From Pholiota molesta (taxonomy: Eukaryota > Basidiomycota > Agaricomycetes > Agaricales > Strophariaceae), in NCBI GenBank assembly GCA_014925825.1, contig JACGCK010000054.1, forward strand, positions 1 through 64,000: DNA of 64,000 nt, read 5' to 3'. Made by a program: the position numbers and the translations under genes. Shown here one piece after another: positions 34,419-45,242 of the stretch; positions within the stretch are counted from its first letter, which is position 1, and the number at the start of each line of letters is the position of its first letter. The notes under the pieces were generated by a model. The model was not told where the DNA came from and did not search any database. It saw only the letters and a list, made by a program, of their open reading frames with translations.

Positions 34419-36922
34419 ATGGACATGGTTCCTCTCCAGAGCTTGCTCTTCAAGCCCACCACACCACACCAACCAATAGCTATTCTCATGTTGATAGAAA
34501 ACTCCCTTGCTATGTCACAAATCTGGCCAGATCTACGAGATCAGTACGTTACCCGCGTTGTCGAAACAGCCACCTCCGCCAACGTCGCTACAACCCCGGT
34601 ATGTGCTCTAATTGCTAGTAGCTCTAGTTCTCAATTTCTTATTGCTACTCGTAGATCACAGTGTCGGTACTTGAAAGTTACCCTTGCCAAGATCATGGTG
34701 CAAACCCTTCTCTCCCTCGACAGTATAGCGGAAATCATGATGCCCTCGGAGACTTGAAATTCAATCACAACCCTGATAACAAGATTTCCATCGGTCGTAT
34801 CAACAGTTGTGTCGATGTGAGTATCTACGAACTTGATCCATAATCCACGCGTACAGAATGTTATCCTACAGTTTCTTGACTCGTTCAAATACCAAGGCCA
34901 ACCAGCAGCTTTACACCTCATCATCGTAGCCGCGACCCCGCCATCCGACGACAGTAATGAAGCGTGTGTTTCGCCAGGTGAATACTCCCCATGGATTTTT
35001 CTCGCTAAAAAGATGGCAGAGGTAAGGTATTTTTGGCTTTGGGAAACGTGCCTATATTGATCGAGATCCGTTGTCTTGTCGCCAGAGGAGTATACATTGC
35101 CACATTGTCGTGAGTCCTCAAAATGCTACGGGCTCGCTGACGACGTTATTTGAAGAGACAGTGAGTTCGCCAGCATTACAAGTCCTTTCTGTTTGCGGGC
35201 AGTTAGGCCTTTTAGCGGTCGCCAACACTGAAAATCATTAGCTTCGGATGCAGGCAAATATCGAGGAGCAACTATATCCCCCAGTCGATCCTTCCAAGGT
35301 CATACTCCGCCTATCAGCAAAACCAAACCATCAGATCCAACAGGCTTACAGCGATTCAGGTCAGTCACTGACGAACATCTGAATTCTTGTACACTGACGT
35401 CTTATTTTTTTCTCCTCCGCGGATTGGGCAGCATCGTCCAACTTATATGTACGTAAAAAATTATGATCTCACTTTATTTCTATCTTTAACAGTTGTCTTT
35501 TGAACTATTTAGTCCCCTCCCGAGCGATTACATGCGAACCTTCCTCGAAGAAGTTCGTATCCTGCCGACAATTCTTACTCGGACGCTTTTGCCACACCAG
35601 CTCCCACCGATGGGGAAGCGCCGAGCCTTGTTTCCCAGCTGCAACAAGTCCATGGCCTCACCAAAAAGAAGGTATACGGTGCCAAGCCTGTCCGCCAGCC
35701 GTTCTTTCGTGAGGAACGCATTCAGAACAAATATGCGAAGGCCCCATCACTATTGACCATGCCTCCACCTGTGGTAGATCAAGCGCCTTCTCCTACAGCG
35801 GGCGGGAAAGTCCTATCGCACTCAAGGGCCGATCGTATAGCTCGCGTCGGCCAGTCAAGTCCTACGGAGACCCATTCTCGCCGTCAGCACGGCTGGCCAA
35901 GACGAGGATCCCGGTTGTCCACGCCTGAATCTGAGAATATGGCGTGGTCCTCATCTCCTTCGACATACCACGATACCTCGCCTGGAAGCACATATGTTTC
36001 TTCCATGTCCTCGGATATTTCCTCGCCGGTAACTCCCGTGACCACTATGGAAGATATTTACCATGGACTTCCGAAAAGTATTCCTTCGACGGCTTCGACC
36101 ACGGCTATTCATGGAATGGCCCATTCGATGAATGTGTATCAAACAGGAGGTATGCCGGAACCGAGTTGGTCTCAGCAGCAATCACAGCCGCCATACGGCG
36201 ATGGGTATGGTGCGGTTTCGCAATCGTACTTCCCACCAATGCTCCCGCCTCCGCAATATTTCTCTAATAGAGGTGAGCTAATGCAGCAAAATGACCTCCA
36301 AATTCCGCCACCTGAGCAGACTGTGCAACTTTCTGTTCCATCTTCTCTGCCTGATTCGTCATATACTTCATACGGGACCGAACAACAATCAACCATTGTT
36401 CGCCCTCAAGTATCATCTACCCTGATACCCGCGTCCTCTACAAATACCAGCGCTACTTCCGGCCCTGAATCTACTATCACGGTGCATGGAAGCACACGGC
36501 ATGCTGCGCCCAAAAGGCGCCCTTCCCAGGAGGATGAAGAACGGTTCACGTTCAGCCAGGACTTCGTCGCCGCCACTGCCGTCCTCTTCGAGGCGGAAGT
36601 CCTGCCCGCCTATCCTAACTACCCCGGGATGAGCTCCGGGCTGTCAACGCGCAGCGGCATGCAGGCGGCGCTCCCCCCGCCCGCCCCCGGAGCGCAGACG
36701 GGTGAGCTCTACGCGTCGAGGATTCGGAGCGGCTATCCGACCCACCAACCGTTGACTTCGTCAGGTGGTATGGCATCCGGGCCGACGCATTCACATATGC
36801 ATCCTGTTCATGGTTATGGTGCATCATCGGGTCCAATGGCAGGGCGCGCGCCATATCCGAGCTACAATCCCCCTGCGTACCCCCCGCAGTACAATTCTTC
36901 TCTCACCGGTTGGGCCGGTTAA
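34419..36922 (+). CDS. VWA-domain (Med25-type) protein with Ser/Pro/Gln-rich tail
   Basis: Exons 34419-34598, 34655-34816, 34857-35021, 35086-35160, 35254-35359, 35432-35448 and 35513-36922 total 2115 nt (704 aa). The first ~220 residues read as a VWA-like fold of the Mediator subunit 25 type: PIAILMLIENSLAMSQIWPD, SVLESYPCQDHG, INSCVDNVILQFLDSF and LHLIIVAATPP. A conserved-looking patch VHGLTKKKVYGAKPVRQPFF follows. The rest is low-complexity (Ser, Pro, Gln, Tyr), as expected of a transcriptional cofactor. Assignment to Mediator is by fold pattern and memory and is not certain. Exon 6 is a 17-nt micro-exon. Confidence 0.7.
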
Positions 36923-37827
36923 AATACTTGTGTGGTCGTACATCCGACGTGTAAGACGTGTACTACTTACCATCCCAACCCCCCAGTCTATCCCCTGCAC
37001 CAGATTGACTCTACTCGGACACTGAAGTTGCCACTCGCTCTCCGTTTTTGATTGTATTACTATCCATGCCATCTCATTTATCTCGCTGTGCTTTCCACTT
37101 CTTTTTTTCTTCTTTGGCTCTCTCAATCTTGTGTTTGTAGGTCTTGCAGTTGGTATCATCCTGGACTCCTCATGGTCTCTATTGTTGTCATATTTTCTTT
37201 TTTTGGATTTTGTTGTGGGTACTACATGCTGCCGCATACTACTGGTTGCTTGTTGCGTTGCTTCTTGCTTCAATACTCTCGTCAATGCAGCTCCAATGCT
37301 GCAGAGGGCATTAACAGAAACAAAATGTCCTTTCCATACAAATGCTCGCTGTCAATTACGATCTGCATCACGAAAAAACATAAGTGAAATTAGGTCTGTC
37401 TGTTATACTTTAGAGTTGGAAATGAAATTTCGTCACGCCGGCACCGCCAAAATAAACACATAGAGGGCCCGAGATTTGTGTCCTAGTTTTGAGTAGCGAT
37501 CTCAGATTTCTTTCTTGAATGAATGAGTGTACAGATTCGAACGATCTTCCACCTTCTTTCGGCCGTCACAGTGGAGCGCCATGCCGACCGCTTCCCTCGC
37601 ACTTCCAACTTCCAAGATAGACTCTGAGAGACTACGCGATGGTTGGCTGAGCGTGGATCGGAATAGAACGGTGTGAACCTTCTCTGTTGCGAACGAAAAC
37701 AGAGTGCTTGAAAACGGAGACGCGAATGCCTTACAATTATGCGGAGGATATAGAATTGCATTATACAATAAATACAGCAGCGTCACCAGAAACGCGGGGG
37801 AAAAAGCGGACCGAATATACACAACAC
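36923..37827. other. Intergenic between convergent genes
   Basis: Pyrimidine-rich sequence follows the VWA gene and is probably its 3' untranslated region. ORFs here (up to 159 codons at 37502-37981, minus) overlap the last PRP46 intron and are not coding. Confidence 0.5.
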
Positions 37828-39635
37828 TCATTGCGACTGCTCCGAGTAGATCTACAACACAAAAAGGCCGAGTCAGCACCATGTAAGCAATATCCATCAA
37901 GCGCGATGGGCGCCACGTCGATGACGCAGGAAGGAAGGGAATGAGGATGTGAACGCACCTTGATCGTCTTGTCTGCACCACCCGTGATCAGCCGCGTGCC
38001 AGTTTGGTCGAATGTCGAGCAGAAGACGCCCGCCTCGGCCTCGAGCGAGCCGGGTTGGGGCACGTCTTCCATGTTCTGGAAGGGCGTGCCCGTGGCGTAG
38101 TCCCAGAATGTCAGGGAGCCGTTGTCGCCTGTGGAGAGAGAAAAAGAAGTGTGAGTCAGGTTTCGTTATCGCCACAAGGAGCAAAGGAGGGACAGAAGAA
38201 GAGGGAAGAAAAAAAATAGAAGCCCTTACCTCCAGAGAAAAAGACTCCCTCGGCGTTTACCGAGAGCGTGTTGATGATCGCGTTGTGCCCGCTGAAGTTG
38301 AACACGAATGCGCCCTCGGGGCACTTCCACTTTTTGATGTTGTTTCCACCCGCCGAGCCGGACGCGAAGGAATACTCGGTCGGATGGATCGCCAGCGCGC
38401 GCACGGACTTCTTGTGGTGTGTCAACGTCGTCATCGTCTTGCCTGCTGCGAGATCCCATAGTCTGTGAGAGAAAACAAATGATGAACATAGAGGTAATTG
38501 CTATTTTGGAATGAGAACGGACCTGACGGTAGAATCCATGCTACCAGTGATGACTTGTGGGTCTGACTCCTGGCATTTTACGTCTGCGACCGTCGCTGTG
38601 TGGCCTGAGAGAACGTGGATTTGCGCCTTCGTCCGCATGTCCCAGACCCGCGCGGAGGCGTCGCGACCTGCGGTAACCAAGACGTCAAGTGTAGGGTGCA
38701 AGGATAGCGAGTACACGCCAGATAGATGGCCGTGGTAGTGGCGGATGACTTTGTTGGCTTCCAGATCCCAGCATTTCACCATCTACAGATGTAGAAAAAA
38801 ATACAATGAGGTCAGTATTCTGGTTTCCACATTGTCCACTATGCTTAGCAGCAAATAAAGAACCAGTGACTCACTTTATCTTCTCCACATGAAAACAAGT
38901 AAGGATGCCTATTCGACACCGCCAAACCTCTCACAGTCGAGATATGGCCCGTCAGCGACAGCTTCAGCTCCCCACTCGCAAGATCCCAGATCTTGATGAC
39001 ACGGTCGCCCGCACCCGTCGCGAACCACTTGTTGCCCGGCTCAACAGCGACACTGCGCACCCAGCCCAGATGACCCGAGATGACGCGTGTAAGCTTCCAT
39101 GGCGGATGGTATTCGGGCTTCACGGTGCGCGTCGTTTTATGCAGGGCAAGTGCCTGTGAGAGCCTGGCGGAGGAGGCGAGTGTTGAGGGTTGGGCTTGCG
39201 GTGTTTTGTCGATGGTGGCGATCATGCGGGAGGTATTGGAGTCGACTTCTGCATGGCCCATGAGGCAAAATTGAATTTGGATCGGAAAATAAGAAGATAG
39301 GTACGTACCGCTTGATGTGATCATTTTTACAGCTGGAGCTGGACGAGAGGGTCCGACGGGTCCTTGTTGGGACAGGAGGGCGGCAGGAAGTTCTTTGAAA
39401 TCTCGGTATTCGTCATGGATCTTGACAGCCAGTCTCACTCGTGCACTGTAAGATAGAATAACATATGTTCAGAAAAATATTTCTATCAACAGAATTGTGA
39501 TAGGACGCACCTTGATTCCTCTTCGACCAATACATCTCCAGATTCTGCTGCGAATATGTCCCTCGTTCGTTTGGCACTTCTCCGGTGCAGCGATTCCAGA
39601 GGTGGGAGAGCGGCTGTTGTCGTCGTTGTCGCCAT
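37828..39635 (-). CDS. PRP46: Pre-mRNA splicing factor Prp46/PLRG1 (WD40, NineTeen complex)
   Basis: A multi-exon minus-strand gene. The start Met leads into [14 protein letters not shown] and [17 protein letters not shown], matching the PLRG1 N-terminal motif (SLKRTHDMFVAD in the human protein). The WD40 propeller follows with the very conserved blades: [97 protein letters not shown] and a closing [15 protein letters not shown]. Prp46 is a core NTC/Prp19-complex component needed for spliceosome activation. The last exon is only 8 codons (37828-37851), spliced past a ~120-nt intron. The start at 39635 is chosen by homology. Confidence 0.93.
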
Positions 39636-39905
39636 TCCGTAGACTGTGTCCAAGTGTCTAACAAGATCTTGCAGTCGAACAATGAAAGTATTGAAACGAT
39701 GAACGAGCACTGGCAGAGACGACGGCCAGCGTCGAGAGTATTTGCATGTGTTTGGCAAGAGCCTTGCGGAGTGATGGGAGGTCGCTTTGGCCTAGCACAT
39801 ACCGAGTACTGAAGGTGTATGCCCACAATCCGTGCAGAAGGAATTGAGAAAAGCATCGTAGTCGTTCATACCGTCAATAGCAGCCTGTAGAATCTCTAGT
39901 ACAGC
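39636..39905. promoter_or_regulatory. Bidirectional promoter between PRP46 and TFIIS genes
   Basis: Only 270 bp separate the start codons of two divergent housekeeping genes, so both promoters must overlap here. Nothing like a strong TATA box is apparent. Confidence 0.6.
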
Positions 39906-41382
39906 CATGTCGGACGTGATAGAGCTCAAAAAGACAGTGAAACAGTTGCAAAGCGCTGTCAACGACCAGGTATGCATATGTTTTCCTGCACGAACCCTGT
40001 CATTTCCTCGGTACTGATCCCTTTTTCTTCTTTTCTCACAGGAAACGATATCTATCCTCAATCTGCTGAAGGGAAAAAATGTTACAGAAGCAATCCTAAG
40101 GGTATGTGTTGCACATTTTGTTTTTTCTACTCCATTCTCCTATTCCTATTCTGGTCAAGCTCATCTTGCCTTGATCCAACGTATAGGAAAGCAAGATCGG
40201 GCTGGCAGTGGGCAAGCTGCGCGTGCACAAGTCCAAGCCTGTCGCCGATCTCGCGAAGGACATCGTCAAGCAATGGAAGACCGCCGTGGAGAAGGCCAAA
40301 GGGAAGACGGGTGGGGCGAGCACGCCGACGCAGGCGGGGCCTGGTGCGTGCAATACTCATACTCACAGTGGGATGGCGCTGACGGTCACCGGTAGACCAA
40401 GGCGGTAAGAAAGCAGCAACGGGTGCGACGCCGATTACCCCCACGGGCGCTTCTGCGACTCTGCGCACGTCGAAGACAGACAATGTCAAAGGCGGAACAG
40501 GCGACACCACGCGCGATAGGTGTGTCGAGGTCCTCTACGACGCCCTCGCATGCGACGCCACTGCCCGTAAGTGCTTTTTCTTTCTTCCCCACTTCGGGTG
40601 AATATCTAACCTCTTATTTTTTCCTCGATGTCTCAGCCGTCGAGCTCGTGCTAGGCAAGGCGCAGGACATAGAAAAGGCGGTATACGCGAACATGGGAGG
40701 CGCCACGCCAGAGTACAAGTCTAGGATCCGCTCGCTGTTCGTCAATCTCAAGGACAAGGCCAACCCAGGCCTTCGCGCGAGCATCGTCGAGGGCAGTCTG
40801 TCGCCAGAGAAGTTTAGCACAATGACGAGCCAGGTGGGTTATTTTTTCTTCTTCGCTTTTTTTCAGGTGCTGATGTGCGCGATGCAGGAAATGGCCTCCG
40901 AAGAACGAAAAGCGGCGGACAAGAAAATCCAGGAAGAGAATTTCTTCAAGTCACTCTCGGCAGCGGAGAAACAGGCAGAGACGGATGCGTTCCAGTGCTC
41001 GAGATGCAAACAGGTTCGTGGATCTGTGCTATAGTCCTATGCGATGTAGTTATGTGTTCTAACCTATTCATTCCAGCGAAAATGTGTGTATCGTCAACAG
41101 CAAACGCGGAGTGCTGATGAGCCGATGACTGTACGTCTTTTTCATTGCTTCTGTACGATAATTCTGTCAGCTGAGTATCATCCTTTTTTTTCAGACATTC
41201 GTCACGTATGTTCTACTATCTATGCATTTGCTCTTGCGTACTAACCGTCTTCTTTCTTTATTTGTCTCTCTTTTGCTGGCACTAATCAGTTGCACTGTTT
41301 GCCAAAACAAGTAAGCCATCACTTTTCTTTGCCAATGTCCATTCCAAACTAAGTGTCCTTTCTTAGATGGAAATTCTCGTAG
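39906..41382 (+). CDS. DST1: Transcription elongation factor TFIIS
   Basis: About nine exons. The N-terminal domain I (SDVIELKKTVKQLQSAV, LNLLKGKNVTEAILR, GLAVGKLRVHKSKPVADLAK) matches the LW/TFIIS-N fold. Domain II begins DTTRDRCVEVLYDAL and runs through YKSRIRSLFVNLKDKANPGL. The C-terminal zinc ribbon is rebuilt from small exons: CSRCKQRKCVYRQQQTRSAD, then EPMTTFVTCTVCQNKWKFS and the stop. It keeps both Cys pairs and the acidic DE that reaches the polymerase active site. TFIIS rescues backtracked RNA polymerase II by stimulating transcript cleavage. Several 3' exons are very short, and the TAG lies at 41380-41382. Confidence 0.93.
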
Positions 41383-43348
41383 ATATATCGTACATATCTC
41401 TCTCTCCATTATTTTTCTCCTTCTTTTGAGTCTTGCCCTGCCTTTGGTAACGCCCTAATCGCCCCGCTATTCCCTCTTTTCCTTGCTGTTTATGCCGTAC
41501 CACCAGCATATGTCACTCATCATCAGATCCGTCCCATAATCCGATTTATACCTCTCCTGATGGGCACCGCCAATTATGTCTTCCCATTTGTTTTATTGTC
41601 GTCGAGCTTCCGCCACCCACACTATCACTGTCCGTAATTTTATTATTCCTCTCTTGCGCCGCACCCGTTTGGTGCATGTATATATGTTCTTGTCTTGCGT
41701 GCATACACGGCTGAATGTCGATGAACCTTTCTTCACATTTATTTATTGCTGGTGGGTATAGTTGGCCCACGATGCATGATGCATGATCCTGTCATTCCAT
41801 TCTCGTTTGCTTTTTTCGTTTTTCTCCCATTCCAAATCTGCTTATCTTATCTATTTCTTGTATATTTAAATCCTTAGTAAATCCCAAATCGTACGCGACA
41901 CCCAGTCCTGGACATGGTAGCTACATGGTACCCTGTTCGTATCGTATCTTTGGCCTGGTCAGAGAATGCAGTTAAATGTGGTATCTATATAATAATGCGA
42001 GGAAGAGGGTCAAACGTCACGGGAAGCTGACACACAAGCTTGACACATAACTTTGAGGCAGTGCATACGGCCTCTCGCGACTTGCTCTCGCGACGGTCTC
42101 GAGTGTCCCAGCTCATTCCCTCACTCTCGCTCTCTCTAGAAGTCTCTCGAGTCAATCTTCACTTTGACTTTCCCTTCTCTTGCATGTCCGAGTCTCAAAT
42201 GATTTCTTTCCAAAAGTCTATCTTACGCTCTGCACAAAAGGATGGTACAGTAGTATCTACGGGATTGGAATCTGATGGTGTGATGATGCTGCTGGCACTG
42301 GGCAGCTATCAGCCGGCCCCAGAGCTGAGAGAACGACAGTGACTACCACAATGCCCTCGGTGCCAGCATGCATGATGCAAACTCTCTGCCAGGTCGTAAA
42401 CCCCGCTTACTTGGTTCTCGGACAATGGCTATTGCGCTGGCCAACGTGTATGGTGTCGAGGCGACGACGGCTGGCGGATGCAGCTGAACATTTTGAGGAG
42501 ATGACGGAAGCTGGTGTGCATGGAAGAGAGTTAGACAGTGACTCAGACGAGTGGGCTGAGCTCTTCTCTGTGTGTTTTGCCCTCTCTTTACTGCCTGCAT
42601 CGCTGACTCAATGCGCGTTAACTTCAGGAAGGTCCAATCCATGAACGCCAACCCCGCCATGGCTGCATTAAAAATTTGAACATCTGGACCCGCGCACGCC
42701 GGGAGAATGCCGACGACACAGCTACACTGGCTCTGCGTGCACTGTGGGAGCATGTCGACAGCAAGCAGACGCAGTCCACCTGTGCTGCGGGTCCGAGTCG
42801 ACGTTCTTCAGCACTCCTCCGCAATGCTTTCATTACATTCACCATACTTCCGCGGTGCTGTCTTTATAATCGCCGGATGTACTGTTTGGCTCAGTAGAGG
42901 GCGTTGGTGATATATAATTCATGTGAATGGCGCACTTCACAGGTTGTGCCGGATATCATCTGGATAATTTGTATTGATGTGCTGTCAAGGGATGCAAGAG
43001 GCTGCCAGCTGCACTGGCAAAAAGTATGAGAGCTGTGCCAACACTACGTACTACGAATGATGTATATGCAGCATTCTGCGACGGGGAGACGCGCCGGTAT
43101 GTGATTGGTTGTGCGCCTGCTGGAAAGAAATACCTGGGTTGGCGGATATGATTAATGGATGTCGACAGCAAACAAATACTGTGGGCTCTAAGCTTTAGAG
43201 ACTCACTCTTGCTCTTGCTCTCGGTACACAGCTCAGCGCTCAGTTCTTAATTGTAGGTATAGTACTATGCAGGCTTGCAAAAACATCGATTGGACATACC
43301 TGAACGTGCACTTATGCATCATTTCAGATTGACACTGAGAATCTGGCC
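41383..43348. other. Gene-free region, possibly Helitron interior
   Basis: Pyrimidine-rich 3' flank of TFIIS gives way at about 42030 to a GC-richer stretch (42040-42900). It has overlapping ORFs on both strands but no domain or splicing pattern. It ends near a Helitron-like 3' terminus and may be captured, non-functional filler. Confidence 0.35.
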
Positions 43349-43378
43349 CCCGTGCGAAGCACGGGTCAAAAGGCTAGT
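43349..43378 (+). mobile_element. Helitron-like 3' terminus
   Basis: A perfect 7-bp stem with GAA loop (CCCGTGC-GAA-GCACGGG) is followed after 8 bases by CTAG and then T. This is the canonical Helitron 3' end: hairpin, short spacer, CTRR, with insertion before T. The 5' TC end could not be located, so the element's extent is unknown. Confidence 0.55.
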
Positions 43379-43672
43379 GTAATATAAGCCGTATATGCAC
43401 AATTGCCTAGAATTGACGTCCAGAAGCTTGCCAATTGCCAGAAGCGTTTCCAATTACCCGTAAGTATTGTTAACATCATATGATCATGATATCACCTATG
43501 TTGGAAACACGCTATGTACAGCACTGCGCAGTGCGCACAGCCTGGGCCGTCCAGAAGACACGTCGACCTGGGCCAGCTGTTCACGCCAAGTAATTGCTTA
43601 AAAGGCCAATTATTCGAATTGCGTTGGCTACCACTTTTCAAACTCTCTCGTACCCTCTTTCTTTAGCGCAAA

Positions 43673-44477
43673 ATGACCACCCAGCCGATCGCAGAATCAT
43701 CCACACCTGAAGGCGGCGTCTACGCCCCGTCGTCGATTGGGCGCAGACACCACTTACCAAAGACTACGAAGGGCACTACGTCAAAATCCTCGACGACGTG
43801 TTCTCCCCAGAGGAATGCGCCGCGCTCGTTGCGCTGGCGGAGTCCGACGCGGAGTGGAAGCAGGCCGCGGTGCACTATGGGTTAGGCGCCGATCAGAATT
43901 ATGTGGACAAGGATTATCGGGACAGTGATAGGATTTTGCGCTTTGACAACCCGGCGGCGGACAAGCTGTATGAGAAATTGAAGCCGTATGTGCAGGAGCT
44001 TGTCAAGATCCAGGCAGGCGAAAAGTGGGAGGGGATCGTCGGTGTGCCTGGGCATGTCGAGGGGACATGGGAGTGTGTTGGGTATGTCTTCATGCTGGAT
44101 ATCTGTTCGGCTTCATACAATTTATCTGATCTTGTGGTTTCAGAATCAACGAACGCCTGAGCTTTCTCAAATATGGAACCGGGCATTTCTTCGGACCTCA
44201 TTGTGATGGCCAATTGGCACTCCCCGATGGGCGCAAAGCGCGCGTTACATTGCAGATCTACCTTGGCGAGGACGGAGTGGAGGGAGGAGCGACCCGGATA
44301 TATGGATACAAAGACCGCATCTTCGATGTCGAGCCCAGGAAAGGGCGCGTGTTGATTTTCCAGCAGAGGGGGGTGTACCACAGCGGGGAAAAGGTGACGA
44401 AGGGGCTCAAATATACCTTGCGGAGTGATTTTATGTTCCGCCATTTAGGAGCCAAGGATGACGACTCGGATGAATGA
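43673..44477 (+). CDS. 2OG-Fe(II) dioxygenase (prolyl 4-hydroxylase-like)
   Basis: The protein begins MTTQPIAESSTPEGGVYAP and continues in the next frame as VVDWAQTPLTKDYEGHYVKI with LDDVFSPEECAAL. An intron with donor at about 44082 and acceptor near 44142 joins WECVG to INERLSFLKYGTGHFFGPHCD. Iron ligands are visible: the H and D of PHCDG and the distal H of VYHSGE. The 2-oxoglutarate-binding basic residue is plausibly in KYTLRSDFMFR. Such enzymes hydroxylate proteins or small molecules; the substrate is unknown. One base is apparently missing in the CCCC run at about 43725-43728, since reading frame and protein motif only agree if a single C is restored there. A 29-nt intron would also join the frames but is too short. 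Confidence 0.8.
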
Positions 44478-44933
44478 GGGCAGAATAGATATTGAGCATA
44501 TTATGGTTTGCATCGTTTTTTGTAGTAATGACATGTATTTCCACTCTATAGTCAACATACCGTATTTTTCTAAAACTCAAGAAAGCTCAATAAATGCCCA
44601 AAACCCATCATGAAATACCAAAAATGAACGCCCATCATCTAATCCTTTTACTTCCAAATATCTGACATCCTAAGTAGGTATTTGGTCACTGACGAATATT
44701 CGTCAATCGTTTGATCATTGCAGTTATCACCGCCTCTCCATTTTCCTTATTACATACCTTGGGCTGATAATTGGTATGGATTTTCACGGGCGCTAATTTT
44801 GGAATATCGGTAGCATACATATTACTTGTTGTCGGTGGGGTTGGAGCTAATGGTGTAGTACCTTGGTAGTACCCAATACCGTATATGATTTTGATTACAT
44901 TAGAACCTTTGTAGGTTGGTGGTCAAAAACAGC
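44478..44933. other. Intergenic with a gene relic similar to 49420-49560
   Basis: The minus-strand stretch at about 44690-44830 encodes a YATDIPKLAPVK-like peptide. It closely resembles a YVAEIPKLAPMK peptide encoded near 49500, so a sequence block is repeated on both sides of the F-box pair. No intact gene. Confidence 0.45.
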
Positions 44934-45053
44934 AAAATAAATATTGAGATCCGTAGATCTACCACTCCGGGAAAGCGTGTCATCCTTGTGCAGGGGCCAT
45001 GCTAATCTTCTCTGTATCATTCCAATTTTTTCGTATGTCACCCCGAAGGGGAC
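44934..45053 (-). ncRNA. U6: U6 spliceosomal snRNA
   Basis: The minus strand reads a 5' stem (GTCCCCTTCGGGG) and then AAAAAATTGGAATGATACAG. The hallmark ACAGAGA box, the AGC triad (GAAGATTAGCATGGCCCCTG) and the internal stem-loop to GGATGACACGC follow. All catalytic elements are intact and no intron is present. A TATATC element lies just upstream. The 3' end is set at a TTTT pol III terminator and is approximate. Two bases in or after the 5' stem and one in the TTGGAAYGAT segment differ from the usual consensus, so a variant copy is possible. Confidence 0.85.
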
Positions 45054-45242
45054 ATAAGCTGATATATCATGTAGAAGCACTTGAACAGGATTTTGTATTT
45101 TGTTTGGTCCGCGGGGTGAGCGCTACACAGCCACTCAAAAAATGGCGCTGCCGCGGCACAGTCACTCCACACCGCACCTGCCGCCCGCACCAACTTGACT
45201 GACATACTACCAACTAGTGAAATCTGGCTCATACAGCGCGTC

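Noticed and set aside
34419..36922. Velvet-family regulator
   Set aside because: First considered because of the Ser/Pro-rich tail, but the ordered N-terminal part follows a VWA-type pattern and lacks velvet motifs.
42040..42910. Overlapping ORFs on both strands as a novel gene
   Set aside because: No consistent frame, no splice sites linking them, no recognised motif; more likely non-coding filler, perhaps carried by a Helitron.
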